Shown here piece after piece: positions 23,941 through 31,487 of a stretch of DNA of 39,222 nucleotides. The stretch lies in assembly GCA_035293765.1 (NCBI GenBank), contig DATGMF010000093.1, positions 1 through 39,222 on the forward strand. Direction: 5' to 3'. The notes below the pieces were generated by a model. That model did no database searches and was not told where the DNA came from. It was given only the letters and a program-made list of their open reading frames with translations. The position numbers and the translations under genes are program-made. This stretch comes from DASRHT01 sp035293765 (GTDB lineage: Bacteria; Chloroflexota; Ktedonobacteria; Ktedonobacterales; Ktedonobacteraceae). Numbering within the stretch: position 1 is the first letter of the stretch; each line of letters opens with the position of its first letter.

Positions 23941-24324
23941 TTATTTCTTGGCAACAGCCTTCTTCTTGCCAGCTACCGTTCTCTTTGGCCCACGACGCGT
24001 ACGTGCGTTGGTGCGGGTGCGTTGACCCCGTACCGGCAGATTACGGCGATGGCGCATTCCTCGATAACAGCCGATCTCGATCAGCCGTTTGATATTCAAA
24101 TCTACCTCGCGGCGCAGATCTCCCTCGACCTTATGTTCACGGTCAATGGTCTCACGCAGACGATTGACCTCTTCTTCAGTTAAATCTTTTACCCTGGTAT
24201 CAGGATTAACGCGTGTCTTTTCCAGGATTTTGCGGCTTGTCGTAAGGCCGATCCCGTAAATGTAGCACAGCGAAATTTCCACACGCTTATCACGCGGAAT
24301 GTCAACGCCGGCGATTCTAGCCAT
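23941..24324 (-). CDS. rpsM: 30S ribosomal protein S13
   Basis: 127 residues. It starts MARIAGVDIPRDKRVEISL and contains YIYGIG and the CYRGMRHRRNLPVRGQRT region. S13 sits in the 30S head, bridges to the large subunit and touches P-site tRNA through its basic tail. The tail here ends KKAVAKK. Confidence 0.97.
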   Translation of the reverse strand: MARIAGVDIPRDKRVEISLCYIYGIGLTTSRKILEKTRVNPDTRVKDLTEEEVNRLRETIDREHKVEGDLRREVDLNIKRLIEIGCYRGMRHRRNLPVRGQRTRTNARTRRGPKRTVAGKKKAVAKK

Positions 24325-24394
24325 CTTCTCCTCCAGCCTGGGGTTTCATGTGCCAGCTTCATACCTGCTTGCAACCTGATACCCAGTATGCTTA

Positions 24395-24511
24395 TTAGCC
24401 TTGCTTCTGTTTATGCTTCGGATCTTTGCTACAAATCACCATCACGACCCGATTGCGCCGGATGATCTTGCAGCTATCGCAACGCGGTTTGACAGAGGCG
24501 CGCACTTTCAT
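24395..24511 (-). CDS. rpmJ: 50S ribosomal protein L36
   Basis: 38 codons from ATG 24511, reading MKVRASVKPRCDSCKIIR and ending SKDPKHKQKQG. The zinc ligands Cys11, Cys14, Cys27 and His33 match the family. GAGGAGG lies just upstream. Between infA and rpsM, as in most bacteria. The 158-base gap to infA shows nothing I can assign. Confidence 0.97.
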   Translation of the reverse strand: MKVRASVKPRCDSCKIIRRNRVVMVICSKDPKHKQKQG

Positions 24512-24669
24512 GGTTTGCCCTCCTCATTGATATTGATTAAGATAAAAGGTAAAAATCAGGACATGGGTAAAAGGTATCCCCTACTCCCACACATGCTTCC
24601 TCTTACCCGACTTCATACAGTTCGTGCCAATTAGGAGAAAAGGAACAATGAAGGATGCTCTTCACTACC

Positions 24670-24891
24670 TTATGATTTCACACGCCATGTAATACGTCCT
24701 CGCGTCAGGTCATAGGGAGACAGCACAACCCTCACTCTATCACCTGGTACGATACGTACGAAGTTCATGCGAATACGTCCTGAGAGGATCGCCAGGACCT
24801 GGTGTTGTTCGTCGATCTCGACCTTAAACATGGCATTGGGGAGGGCCTCGATCACCTTGCCCTCTACTTCGATTTCATCCTTTTTTGGCAT
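24670..24891 (-). CDS. infA: Translation initiation factor IF-1
   Basis: 73 residues, the standard size. An OB fold with EVEGKVIEALPNAMFKVEI, SGRIRMNFVRI and SPYDLTRGRITWR. IF-1 blocks the A-site during initiation. A promoter and 5' hairpin lie in the 254-base gap upstream. Confidence 0.98.
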   Translation of the reverse strand: MPKKDEIEVEGKVIEALPNAMFKVEIDEQHQVLAILSGRIRMNFVRIVPGDRVRVVLSPYDLTRGRITWRVKS

Positions 24892-25070
24892 AGCATCCTT
24901 TCCCTAGCGGCGGGACTTTCTTAATCTGCATACTGCATAAACGCTCACAAGGAATGACAACATGCGGTAGCCATCCCCGGAAACGCCAGGGCGCATGCGT
25001 CATGAAAGCTTTTTGCAGTTTTACATCTCTCCGAGCCGATCACATCCGGGGCTCAAGAAAGTAGAAAAGG

Positions 25071-25090
25071 GCAGCAGTTGACACTGCTGC
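25071..25090 (-). promoter_or_regulatory. 5' hairpin at the start of the infA transcript
   Basis: GCAGCAGT and ACTGCTGC pair perfectly over 8 bp around TGAC. On the leftward strand the stem is followed by CCCTTTTCT. It would begin only about 6 bases into the transcript from the promoter at 25103-25131. It could protect the 5' end or act as a weak attenuator. Confidence 0.5.
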
Positions 25091-25102
25091 AGCCAACTAC
25101 GA

Positions 25103-25131
25103 ATTATAGCATACTTTCCTACAGAAGTCGA
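25103..25131 (-). promoter_or_regulatory. Internal promoter upstream of infA
   Basis: On the leftward strand TCGACT (25131-25126) and a perfect TATAAT (25108-25103) are 17 bases apart. It would let infA-rpmJ-rpsM-rpsK-rpsD-rpoA and later genes be transcribed separately from the upstream S10-spc part. Confidence 0.65.
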
Positions 25132-25145
25132 GAGGGTAACCCACA

Positions 25146-25919
25146 TTAGACATTTTTTCCCCCCGACGAGCCAAGCGTCAGGATATCCGCATCGCCCTCG
25201 GTAATCGCAACCGTATGCTCGAAGTGGGCGGCACAAGTTCCATCGGCGGCAACCACCGTCCACTGATCGTCGAGGACGCGCGTCTCCTTCTTTCCCATGA
25301 TCACCATTGGCTCAATGGCAATGACCATGCCAGGTCGCAGCACATAGTTGGGATAGCCCGGCTCAACATAGTTGAGAACCTGCGGATCTTCATGCATACT
25401 CCGACCCACGCCATGCCCACCATATTGCCGTACCACCGCAAAGCCTGCCGCTTCGACAAATTGCTGTACCGCCCGACCGATATCCTGTAAACGATTCCCG
25501 GCGCGTGCGGCGGCAATGCCACGATAGAGCGCATCTTGCGTCACCTTTAATAGCCGCTGCACTTCGGGCGACACTTTTCCTACCGGCACGGTGATGGCGG
25601 AGTCCGCGTGCCAACCATTGCAAGAGGCGGCGAAGTCAATACTGACGATGTCGCCCTCAGCCAGCACCCGGCTCCCCGGTATACCGTGTACGACCTCTTC
25701 GTTTACAGACGTACAGAGCGAGGCCGGATAACCATGATAGCCCAAAGAGCTTGATTTCGCGCCATACCGCTTTAAGGCTTCCGCTCCTAGCTTATCAATT
25801 TCAGCGGTCGTCATCCCAGGATGGACAGCATCCCGCAGCTCAGCCAGTATCGCCGCGACAATGCGGCCAGTTTCACGGATCTTCTCTCGCTCTTCTTTCG
25901 ACTTTATAATCGGTGCCAT
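25146..25919 (-). CDS. map: Methionine aminopeptidase, type I
   Basis: 257 residues from ATG 25919 (MAPIIKSKEEREKIRETG); an upstream in-frame start would add 13 hydrophobic residues that do not fit. The metal ligands lie in VSIDFAA, HADSAIT, GGHGVGRSMHE, AIEPM and FEHTVAIT. It removes the initiator methionine from new proteins. The usual DxG around the first ligand is DFA here. It follows adk in the operon. Confidence 0.96.
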   Translation of the reverse strand: MAPIIKSKEEREKIRETGRIVAAILAELRDAVHPGMTTAEIDKLGAEALKRYGAKSSSLGYHGYPASLCTSVNEEVVHGIPGSRVLAEGDIVSIDFAASCNGWHADSAITVPVGKVSPEVQRLLKVTQDALYRGIAAARAGNRLQDIGRAVQQFVEAAGFAVVRQYGGHGVGRSMHEDPQVLNYVEPGYPNYVLRPGMVIAIEPMVIMGKKETRVLDDQWTVVAADGTCAAHFEHTVAITEGDADILTLGSSGGKNV

Positions 25920-25976
25920 AACATTTTCTTTCAGAAAAGAGAAGTACAGCAAGAACAACTACTAATACCACACTTC

Positions 25977-26639
25977 TTAGCTTTGCTTCCCTACCAGAAC
26001 GTTGATTGCCTTGAGAAGATCCTTCCCTACCTTGTCGATACTCTGATTCCCGTTGACCTCGGCCAGTTTATGCTGAGCTCCGTAGTAATCAAGAAGACGG
26101 ATCGTCTCGTTGAAAAAAATATCCAATCGCTTTTGTACCGCTTCTCCCCGATCATCGGGCCGCTGGTACAGCTCGCTTCCATCCAGATCGCATACCCCCG
26201 GCACCTTAGGCGGGCGGGTCTCTATATTGTATATATGCTGGTTTGCACGGCAAATATACCTTCCAGACAGCCGCCGCAGTAAGACCTCACGCGGAACGTT
26301 GATATACACCGCCCCGTCAACGGCTTTACCCACGCCCCTTAACCCCTCATCCAGCGTTTGCGCTTGCGCGACCGTACGCGGAAAGCCATCCAGCAGAATC
26401 CCCTTTGCGCAATCCGGCTCCGCAATACGCTTGAGGATCATGGCAACGATAAGCTCATCAGGGACGAGCTCTCCGCGATCCATATATGCTTTCGCCTTAA
26501 TCCCCAGTTCGGTCTTTTCATCAGTCGCCTTACGTAACAAATCGCCACTAGCAACGTGGCTAATCCCCAGAGCCTGAGAAAGCTTCTCAGCTTGAGTCCC
26601 CTTCCCCGACCCCTGCGCACCGATCAGGATAATGTTCAC
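25977..26639 (-). CDS. adk: Adenylate kinase
   Basis: 220 residues from GTG 26639, chosen because (M)NIILIGAQGSGKGTQAEKL is the family N-terminus and GGAGG lies 7 bases upstream. The P-loop is GAQGSGKGT. DGFPRTVAQA and a long LID (GRYICRANQHIYN ... GVCDLDGSELYQR) follow. The LID keeps only two of the four cysteines of zinc-binding forms. It interconverts ATP plus AMP and two ADP. Confidence 0.96.
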   Translation of the reverse strand: MNIILIGAQGSGKGTQAEKLSQALGISHVASGDLLRKATDEKTELGIKAKAYMDRGELVPDELIVAMILKRIAEPDCAKGILLDGFPRTVAQAQTLDEGLRGVGKAVDGAVYINVPREVLLRRLSGRYICRANQHIYNIETRPPKVPGVCDLDGSELYQRPDDRGEAVQKRLDIFFNETIRLLDYYGAQHKLAEVNGNQSIDKVGKDLLKAINVLVGKQS

Positions 26640-26706
26640 AATGTTCCTCCGACGGAAGTTTATGAGCATGCCACCCCGCATCCTCAAAGCTGTAAGTCGC
26701 TATAAA

Positions 26707-26730
26707 CTGGCGGCAAAGCAACGCCGCCAG
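26707..26730 (-). terminator. Terminator-like hairpin between secY and adk
   Basis: CTGGCGGC (26707-26714) pairs perfectly with GCCGCCAG (26723-26730) around an 8-base loop. On the leftward strand TTTATAG follows, on the rightward strand CTTTTCTTCTT. It may cause partial termination or mark an mRNA processing point inside the superoperon. Confidence 0.5.
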
Positions 26731-26740
26731 CTTTTCTTCT

Positions 26741-28078
26741 TCACGACAAGAAGCCAGAGTAGTTACGCATGACCATCTGCGCTTCAAGCTGCCTGACAGT
26801 ATCCAGCACCACGCCAACCACAATCAGGAGCGAGGCGCTTCCCAGGAGCTGGTCTCCGCCAATACGGGAAACATAGGGCAAGACCGCTACGATCCCCAGG
26901 AACAACGCACCGGCCAGGGTGATACGATTGAGAATGTTTTGCAGGTATCGGCTCGTCGGTTCACCAGGACGATAGCCGGGAATAAAAGCTCCTTGCTTCT
27001 GCAAATTCTCCGGGATGTTTTGCTGCTGCCACATTACGTAAGCGTAAAAGTATGTGAACGCGACTACCAGGAAGAAGAAGATGGCCCAGTACCACCATTG
27101 CTGAGTGTTTGCTAAGTAGGTGCTGACCCATGTCGCACTATCCCGCAGCCAGGGAGTGCTGCTGGTCGATAGGTATCGCGAGATGACGGACGGGAAAAGC
27201 AGCATCGATTGGGCAAAGATGAGCGGGATCATGCCCGCGCTATTAACCTGGAGCGGAATATAGGTTGTCTGTGCTGAACCGACCAGCATGCCACGTCCCA
27301 CCATGCGCTTTGTGGGATACTGCACCGGTACGCGTCTCTGTCCCAGGTAGATATAGACGATACCCACGATGGTAACAAGGCCAATCAGCAAGAAGACGCC
27401 AATGCTGACGACGCCACCGCCGCCACCACCGGTTGAGGTTGCCGACACGTACCCCTGCTGCACAAACTGCGGCAGACGGCTCACAATGCCGCCAAAGATG
27501 ATCAGCGAGATGCCGTTGCCAATGCCATTCTCAGTAATGAGCTCACCCAGCCAGACCAGGATCATCGTACCAGCCGTTAAAGCCAGCACAATCGCCCAGC
27601 TCTCCAGAGCAAATTTTGGATCAACAAGGCTGAAGTTCTGAAGCACGTTCGCCTGCTGGAAAAGGGCGCTATTGCCCAACGCCTGCAAGAACGCCAGAGG
27701 AACCGTAATAATACGTGTAATCTGGCTAAAGCGCAAGCGCCCGGCCTCACCCTGAGTTGAGAGATTCTGCAACGCCGGAATAATCGGCTGCAAGAGCTGC
27801 ATTACGATGGTTGCAGTAATATACGGATACACACCAAGCGCAACAATTGAGAACGTCTGCAGTGATCCACCCGAAAATACATCTAAGAGACCAAGCAATT
27901 GACCCAGGTTCGCATTATTATTCTGTGTAAAAAGATTGACCAGGGCCTGCTGCTCGGCAGATGATAACGGAACTGTGATATGAGCGAGGATGCGGAAAAC
28001 CAGTAACATCCCCAACGTAAAGAGAATTTTGTTACGTAGATCGGGAACCGTCCAGATACTACGCAGGCGTTCCCACAT
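26741..28078 (-). CDS. secY: Preprotein translocase subunit SecY
   Basis: 445 residues with ten hydrophobic segments. TMLLVFRILAHITVPL-type first helix region, a plug region, GGIVSRLPQF in a loop and VRQLEAQMVMRNYSGFL at the end are typical. SecY is the channel for protein export and membrane insertion. AGGAGG precedes ATG 28078. A Gly-rich loop (TSTGGGGGGVVSIG) lies mid-protein. Confidence 0.97.
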   Translation of the reverse strand: MWERLRSIWTVPDLRNKILFTLGMLLVFRILAHITVPLSSAEQQALVNLFTQNNNANLGQLLGLLDVFSGGSLQTFSIVALGVYPYITATIVMQLLQPIIPALQNLSTQGEAGRLRFSQITRIITVPLAFLQALGNSALFQQANVLQNFSLVDPKFALESWAIVLALTAGTMILVWLGELITENGIGNGISLIIFGGIVSRLPQFVQQGYVSATSTGGGGGGVVSIGVFLLIGLVTIVGIVYIYLGQRRVPVQYPTKRMVGRGMLVGSAQTTYIPLQVNSAGMIPLIFAQSMLLFPSVISRYLSTSSTPWLRDSATWVSTYLANTQQWWYWAIFFFLVVAFTYFYAYVMWQQQNIPENLQKQGAFIPGYRPGEPTSRYLQNILNRITLAGALFLGIVAVLPYVSRIGGDQLLGSASLLIVVGVVLDTVRQLEAQMVMRNYSGFLS

Positions 28079-28119
28079 GGGAGCCTCCTTCCAGACACCA
28101 ATGCTTATCTAGCTTGCAA

Positions 28120-28245
28120 TGAAATGCCATTCAGTTGCGCACGCAGGAACTGCATTTCAATGGTCTGCCAGGACGATAAAGATCAAGATCGACAATCATA
28201 GAATCATACGAACAAGACGCCAGGATGTTAACCCCTGGCATCCTG
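28120..28245 (-). promoter_or_regulatory. Structured 169-base gap between rplO and secY
   Basis: Two stems are visible: TGAAATGC/GCATTTCA (28120-28127 and 28152-28159) with an inner CAGTT/AACTG, and CAGGATG/CATCCTG (28221-28227 and 28239-28245). The second competes with GCCAGG/CCTGGC. No T-run follows. The gap is wide for this operon, so processing or regulation is plausible. Confidence 0.4.
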
Positions 28246-28247
28246 AT

Positions 28248-28772
28248 TTATGATTGTTCCGTTTTCTCTTTCTTCTCGTCTTTACGCCGCTTGGTCTTTT
28301 CATAGACCTTTACAGGAATGATCTCGACACTCCCACCAGCAGCCTCGATTTTGGCCCGCGCACTCGTAGAGAACTTGTGAGCATGCACGGTCAAAGCACG
28401 GTCTATCTCGCCATTGCCCAGTATTTTGATCAACCCTTTGCTCTGAGCGGCGGTCATTAAACCATGCGCAGCCAGATCTTCGGGCCGAACCTGAGTACCG
28501 GCCTCAAATGGGTCAAGACTTTCAACATTAATAATAGTATATTCATCGCGGAAAGGGGTATTACTATTGCCCAGACCGCGAACAAACGGTAATCGCTTCG
28601 AAAGGCGCGTCTGACCTCCATTAAAGGCGCGATGGACATGTCCACCGGTACGCGCCTTCTGGCCTTTTGTGCCACGACCGGCAGTCTTACCACGACCGGA
28701 GCCATGACCGCGACCAACGCGTCTCTCAGCCTTATGCGAACCGGGAGCCGGTCGCAAATCAGAGAGTTTCAC
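28248..28772 (-). CDS. rplO: 50S ribosomal protein L15
   Basis: 174 residues from GTG 28772. The start is chosen because (M)KLSDLRPAPGSHKAERRVGR matches the family and GAGGAGG lies 6 bases upstream; TTG 28778 is too close to it. GHGSGRGKTAGRGTKGQKAR is the Gly/Arg-rich hallmark. A Lys/Glu-rich tail (KTKRRKDEKKEKTEQS) extends beyond usual L15. The start overlaps the rpmD end by 14 bases. Confidence 0.96.
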   Translation of the reverse strand: MKLSDLRPAPGSHKAERRVGRGHGSGRGKTAGRGTKGQKARTGGHVHRAFNGGQTRLSKRLPFVRGLGNSNTPFRDEYTIINVESLDPFEAGTQVRPEDLAAHGLMTAAQSKGLIKILGNGEIDRALTVHAHKFSTSARAKIEAAGGSVEIIPVKVYEKTKRRKDEKKEKTEQS

Positions 28773-28953
28773 TGACAACCTCCTCTACCTGCACCAGGTG
28801 AATCACCTTGCGGATCATTCCCCGGACAGCAGGTTGATCTTCATGCTCAACGGTCTGTTGCAGTTTACGCAACCCCAGCGCCTGAATTGTCGCTTTCTGA
28901 TCTTTTGGATAGCCGATTGCGCTCTTGATCCACTTCACACGCAGTTTTGCCAT
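28759..28953 (-). CDS. rpmD: 50S ribosomal protein L30
   Basis: 64 residues. MAKLRVKWIKSAIGYPKDQK and TIQALGLRKLQQTVEHED fit the short bacterial L30. It lies between rpsE and rplO, 9 bases after the rpsE stop. Confidence 0.95.
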   Translation of the reverse strand: MAKLRVKWIKSAIGYPKDQKATIQALGLRKLQQTVEHEDQPAVRGMIRKVIHLVQVEEVVSETL

Positions 28954-28962
28954 TGCTTACTC

Positions 28963-29661
28963 CTATCGACGACGGCCAGGGCCGCCGCCACCACGGCGAT
29001 CTCCACCAGGTCCACCACGACGCTCGCCGCGCTCTGATCGCTCACCACGACGGCCAGGGGCGCTGCGGGCTTCACGGGCCTCTTCTTCACGGGCGGCGCG
29101 TACAGTGGCGGCATGCTCGGCTGCACTCGCGGCTGCGGCTGCAAATTGCTCAGCGCGCTTCTTGCCGAGGATCTCGGTAACAGTCTTACCGCGACGAACT
29201 GCCTCGACGTCAGGGAAACGCAGCTCACTCAGAGCTTTCATGCAAGCCTGGACCGTATTGGCTTTGTTCGTGCTGCCAAGCGTTTTTGTTAAAATGTCAC
29301 GAATACCCACCGACTCCACGACTGCGCGCACAGCGCCGCCCGCGATCACGCCGGTGCCGGGGGCTGCCGGCTTGAGCAGGACTTCGGAGGCGCCGAAGGT
29401 CGTTTTGACCAGATATGGGATGGTTGTGCCCATTAACGGCACTTCGATCAGGCGCTTCTTGGCATCCTCTACCCCTTTGCGGATCGCTTCGGTATACTCG
29501 CTGGCTTTGCCGAAGCCGAAGCCGACATGTCCATTGCGATCACCCACGACGACCAGCGCGCGGATGCTGAAGCGGCGACCTCCCTTGACCACCTTAGAGA
29601 CGCGGCTGACCTCAACCACTGTCTCCTCAAGGTTCAATTTTGATGCATCTATTCTTGCCAT
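28963..29661 (-). CDS. rpsE: 30S ribosomal protein S5 with Arg/Gly-rich tail
   Basis: 232 residues; typical S5 is about 165. The core has VVKGGRRFSIRALVVVGD, GHVGFGFGKA and the C-terminal fold ending near residue 170. The remaining about 60 residues are an Ala-rich helix followed by RGERSERGERRGGPGGDRR, an RGG-like basic tail. S5 forms part of the mRNA entry channel, so the tail could touch mRNA. It is preceded by an unusual 120-base gap. Confidence 0.96.
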   Translation of the reverse strand: MARIDASKLNLEETVVEVSRVSKVVKGGRRFSIRALVVVGDRNGHVGFGFGKASEYTEAIRKGVEDAKKRLIEVPLMGTTIPYLVKTTFGASEVLLKPAAPGTGVIAGGAVRAVVESVGIRDILTKTLGSTNKANTVQACMKALSELRFPDVEAVRRGKTVTEILGKKRAEQFAAAAASAAEHAATVRAAREEEAREARSAPGRRGERSERGERRGGPGGDRRGGGGPGRRR

Positions 29662-29692
29662 ATCACTCCTAGCGGCCCTAATGCATTTTCAC

Positions 29693-29721
29693 TTGACATC
29701 TTCGGGTGTGATGTCTATACT
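29693..29721 (+). promoter_or_regulatory. Near-consensus sigma-70 promoter facing antisense into rplR
   Basis: TTGACA (29693-29698), 17 bases, TATACT (29716-29721). The spacer and -35 carry a dyad GACATC/GATGTC (29695-29700 and 29710-29715). Transcription would start near 29728 and run antisense through rplR. No gene on that strand is evident. Confidence 0.55.
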
Positions 29722-29723
29722 CT

Positions 29724-29772
29724 CCTCAAGAGAGGCGGTATGAGCTAATGGCTATCTCGACTCCGCTTGAGG
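29724..29772. repeat. Inverted repeat between rplR and rpsE
   Basis: CCTCAAG (29724-29730) pairs with CTTGAGG (29766-29772), extended by CGG/CCG across a 5-base bulge. It can form in either transcript: at the 5' end of the antisense RNA, or in the rplR-rpsE intercistronic mRNA. Confidence 0.5.
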
Positions 29773-29781
29773 GTACTGAAA

Positions 29782-30393
29782 CTAGAAACTCAGGCCAGCT
29801 TCACGAGCGCCTTCAGCCAGGGCGGCGATGCGTCCATGATAGGCGTAGCCGCCTCGGTCAAAGACAACTTGATCAATGCCCTGGCCTTTGGCACGCTGAC
29901 CCAGTAGTTTACCGACCTCGCGCGCCATCGCAACTTTACGATTGTTGGCGATAGCTGCAAGCGCTTCGACTGGCGTCTTCGCCGTACCTTTTTGAGCCGA
30001 AGGCAGCACCGTTTTGACCTGCGCCTGTTGACCGCCTTTCCCCTTCTGGGATTGAGCGCCTTTGGCCGGAGCTTTCGCGGCCTTCTCGGCTTTTGCACCT
30101 TTGCCTTTGGTAGGGGCAGCCTCCGCAGCCATTTCTACTGGAGCTTCCTCCGCTTTTTGCTCGACCCTGGTCGGCGCGGCTACCACTTGCGGCTTAAAGT
30201 CACGCAAACTCTCATCGAGCGTCGAGGCAGCCACCAGGGTTCGTCCCGTGCTATCATCTATGACCTGCGCATAGATATGCTTTCCACTGCGAAAAACATT
30301 CAGGCGGGGACGTTCCGGTGAGCCCGCCAGGTAGCGTCGCATGCGCCGGTGACGCCGTAATCGCGCCTGGTTCGCATGAAATTGTTTAATCAT
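29782..30393 (-). CDS. rplR: 50S ribosomal protein L18 with Ala/Lys-rich internal insertion
   Basis: 203 residues; typical L18 is about 120. The N-terminal part (RRHRRMRRYLAGSPERPRLN ... YAQVIDDSTGRTLVAAST) and the C-terminal part (VAMAREVGKLLGQRAK ... VVFDRGGYAYHGRIAALAEG) are normal. Residues about 66-150 are an insertion rich in Ala, Lys, Gly and Gln. L18 binds 5S rRNA in the central protuberance. The reading frame is intact on both sides. Confidence 0.96.
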   Translation of the reverse strand: MIKQFHANQARLRRHRRMRRYLAGSPERPRLNVFRSGKHIYAQVIDDSTGRTLVAASTLDESLRDFKPQVVAAPTRVEQKAEEAPVEMAAEAAPTKGKGAKAEKAAKAPAKGAQSQKGKGGQQAQVKTVLPSAQKGTAKTPVEALAAIANNRKVAMAREVGKLLGQRAKGQGIDQVVFDRGGYAYHGRIAALAEGAREAGLSF

Positions 30394-30404
30394 CGCTCAC
30401 TCAC

Positions 30405-30980
30405 CTATTTCTTCTTACCGCCGACTTTACCGGCCTTACCAGCTTTACGTCTGATCTTCTCACCGGTATAACGGATGCCCTTCCCTTTATACGGCTCTGG
30501 CTTGCGAATACGGCGGATATTAGCCGCCACCTCACCTACAAGCTGCTTGTCGATCCCGCTGACGCTAACCCTCGTGGCCTTTGTGGCCGGATCAACGCCA
30601 TCGACCGCCAGGGTGATGCCATCGGGAGGCTGAACCTCTATCGGGTGCGAATAACCGACCTGGATCACTAGGTTATTGCCAATCTTTGCGGCTCGATATC
30701 CCACACCGTGGATCTCTAGCTGCTTTGTGTAGCCGCTGGTCACGCCCACAACCATGTTATTGACCAGCGTACGATAGAGACCGTGTTTTGCTTTATGCTC
30801 CTTGCTGTCCGAGGGGCGTGTGACCATCAACGAGCCGTTTTCCAGGTTGAGCTTCAGGTCGGGATCGACCTGGTAAGATAACTCGCCCTTAGGACCTTTG
30901 ACCGTCACCAGATTGTCCTCGGTCCAGTTCACCTGTACCTTAGGTGGCACGACGATGGGAGCGCGTCCAATACGAGACAT
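30405..30980 (-). CDS. rplF: 50S ribosomal protein L6
   Basis: 191 residues from ATG 30980 (MSRIGRAPIVVPPKVQV), with GGGAGG 7 bases upstream; a start seven codons earlier is unsupported. GVTSGYTKQLEIHGVGYRA and the second-repeat motif RKPEPYKGKGIRYTGE are typical. A Lys/Gly tail (AGKAGKVGGKKK) extends it slightly. Confidence 0.97.
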   Translation of the reverse strand: MSRIGRAPIVVPPKVQVNWTEDNLVTVKGPKGELSYQVDPDLKLNLENGSLMVTRPSDSKEHKAKHGLYRTLVNNMVVGVTSGYTKQLEIHGVGYRAAKIGNNLVIQVGYSHPIEVQPPDGITLAVDGVDPATKATRVSVSGIDKQLVGEVAANIRRIRKPEPYKGKGIRYTGEKIRRKAGKAGKVGGKKK

Positions 30981-30994
30981 TTCATACCTCCCTT

Positions 30995-31390
30995 TTACCA
31001 AACATAGCAGATAACTTCGCCACCAAGCCCCTGTTTATAGGCATTTGAACCGGTCATCAGACCCTTAGGCGTCGAGAGAATAGCTATCCCCAGGCCGCCG
31101 CGTACACGCGGAATCGTGACCTTTTTGGTGTAGACACGCAACCCGGGCTTGCTCACACGCTTCAACTGCGTCAACACGGGCTTTTTGTCCACATAACGCA
31201 ATGTGAGACGGAGCGTGCCCTGCGGATTATCTCTCAGGATCTCAATGTCCTTTATGTAACCTTCTTCTTTTAACACACGCGCAATCGCCAGCTTCATCTT
31301 GGAAGCAGGGACCAGCACACGCGTATGCTTTGCTGTAACCGCATTACGAATGCGTGTGAGCATATCCGCAATGGGATCAGTCATATTCAT
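30995..31390 (-). CDS. rpsH: 30S ribosomal protein S8
   Basis: 131 residues from ATG 31390, with GGAGG 7 bases upstream. DPIADMLTRIRNAVTAKH at the N-terminus and GLGIAILSTPKGLMTG near the end are typical. S8 binds 16S helix 21 and, in other bacteria, represses the spc operon. A compact RNA fold precedes it. Confidence 0.97.
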   Translation of the reverse strand: MNMTDPIADMLTRIRNAVTAKHTRVLVPASKMKLAIARVLKEEGYIKDIEILRDNPQGTLRLTLRYVDKKPVLTQLKRVSKPGLRVYTKKVTIPRVRGGLGIAILSTPKGLMTGSNAYKQGLGGEVICYVW

Positions 31391-31410
31391 GGAATTTCCT
31401 CCATCATCAC

Positions 31411-31464
31411 AACGAAGCGAAAACGCAGATACCTATCAGGCGTTGCCATCTGATGGCCTTCGTT
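31411..31464 (-). promoter_or_regulatory. Predicted three-way-junction RNA just upstream of rpsH
   Basis: In plus coordinates: P1 AACGAAG/CTTCGTT (31411-31417 and 31458-31464), P2 AACGC/GCGTT (31422-31426 and 31440-31444) capped by GAT/ATC, and P3 GCCAT/ATGGC (31445-31449 and 31453-31457). The helices abut with no unpaired bases except CGAA on one side. It lies between the rpsN stop and the rpsH ribosome site, a natural place for autoregulation by S8. The function is inference. Confidence 0.5.
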
Positions 31465-31487
31465 CTTGTATTCTTTCATCATTGCGA

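Noticed and set aside
25079..25107. Rightward promoter TTGACA...TATAGC opposite the infA leader
   Set aside because: The spacer is 21 bases, too long for a good sigma-70 promoter.
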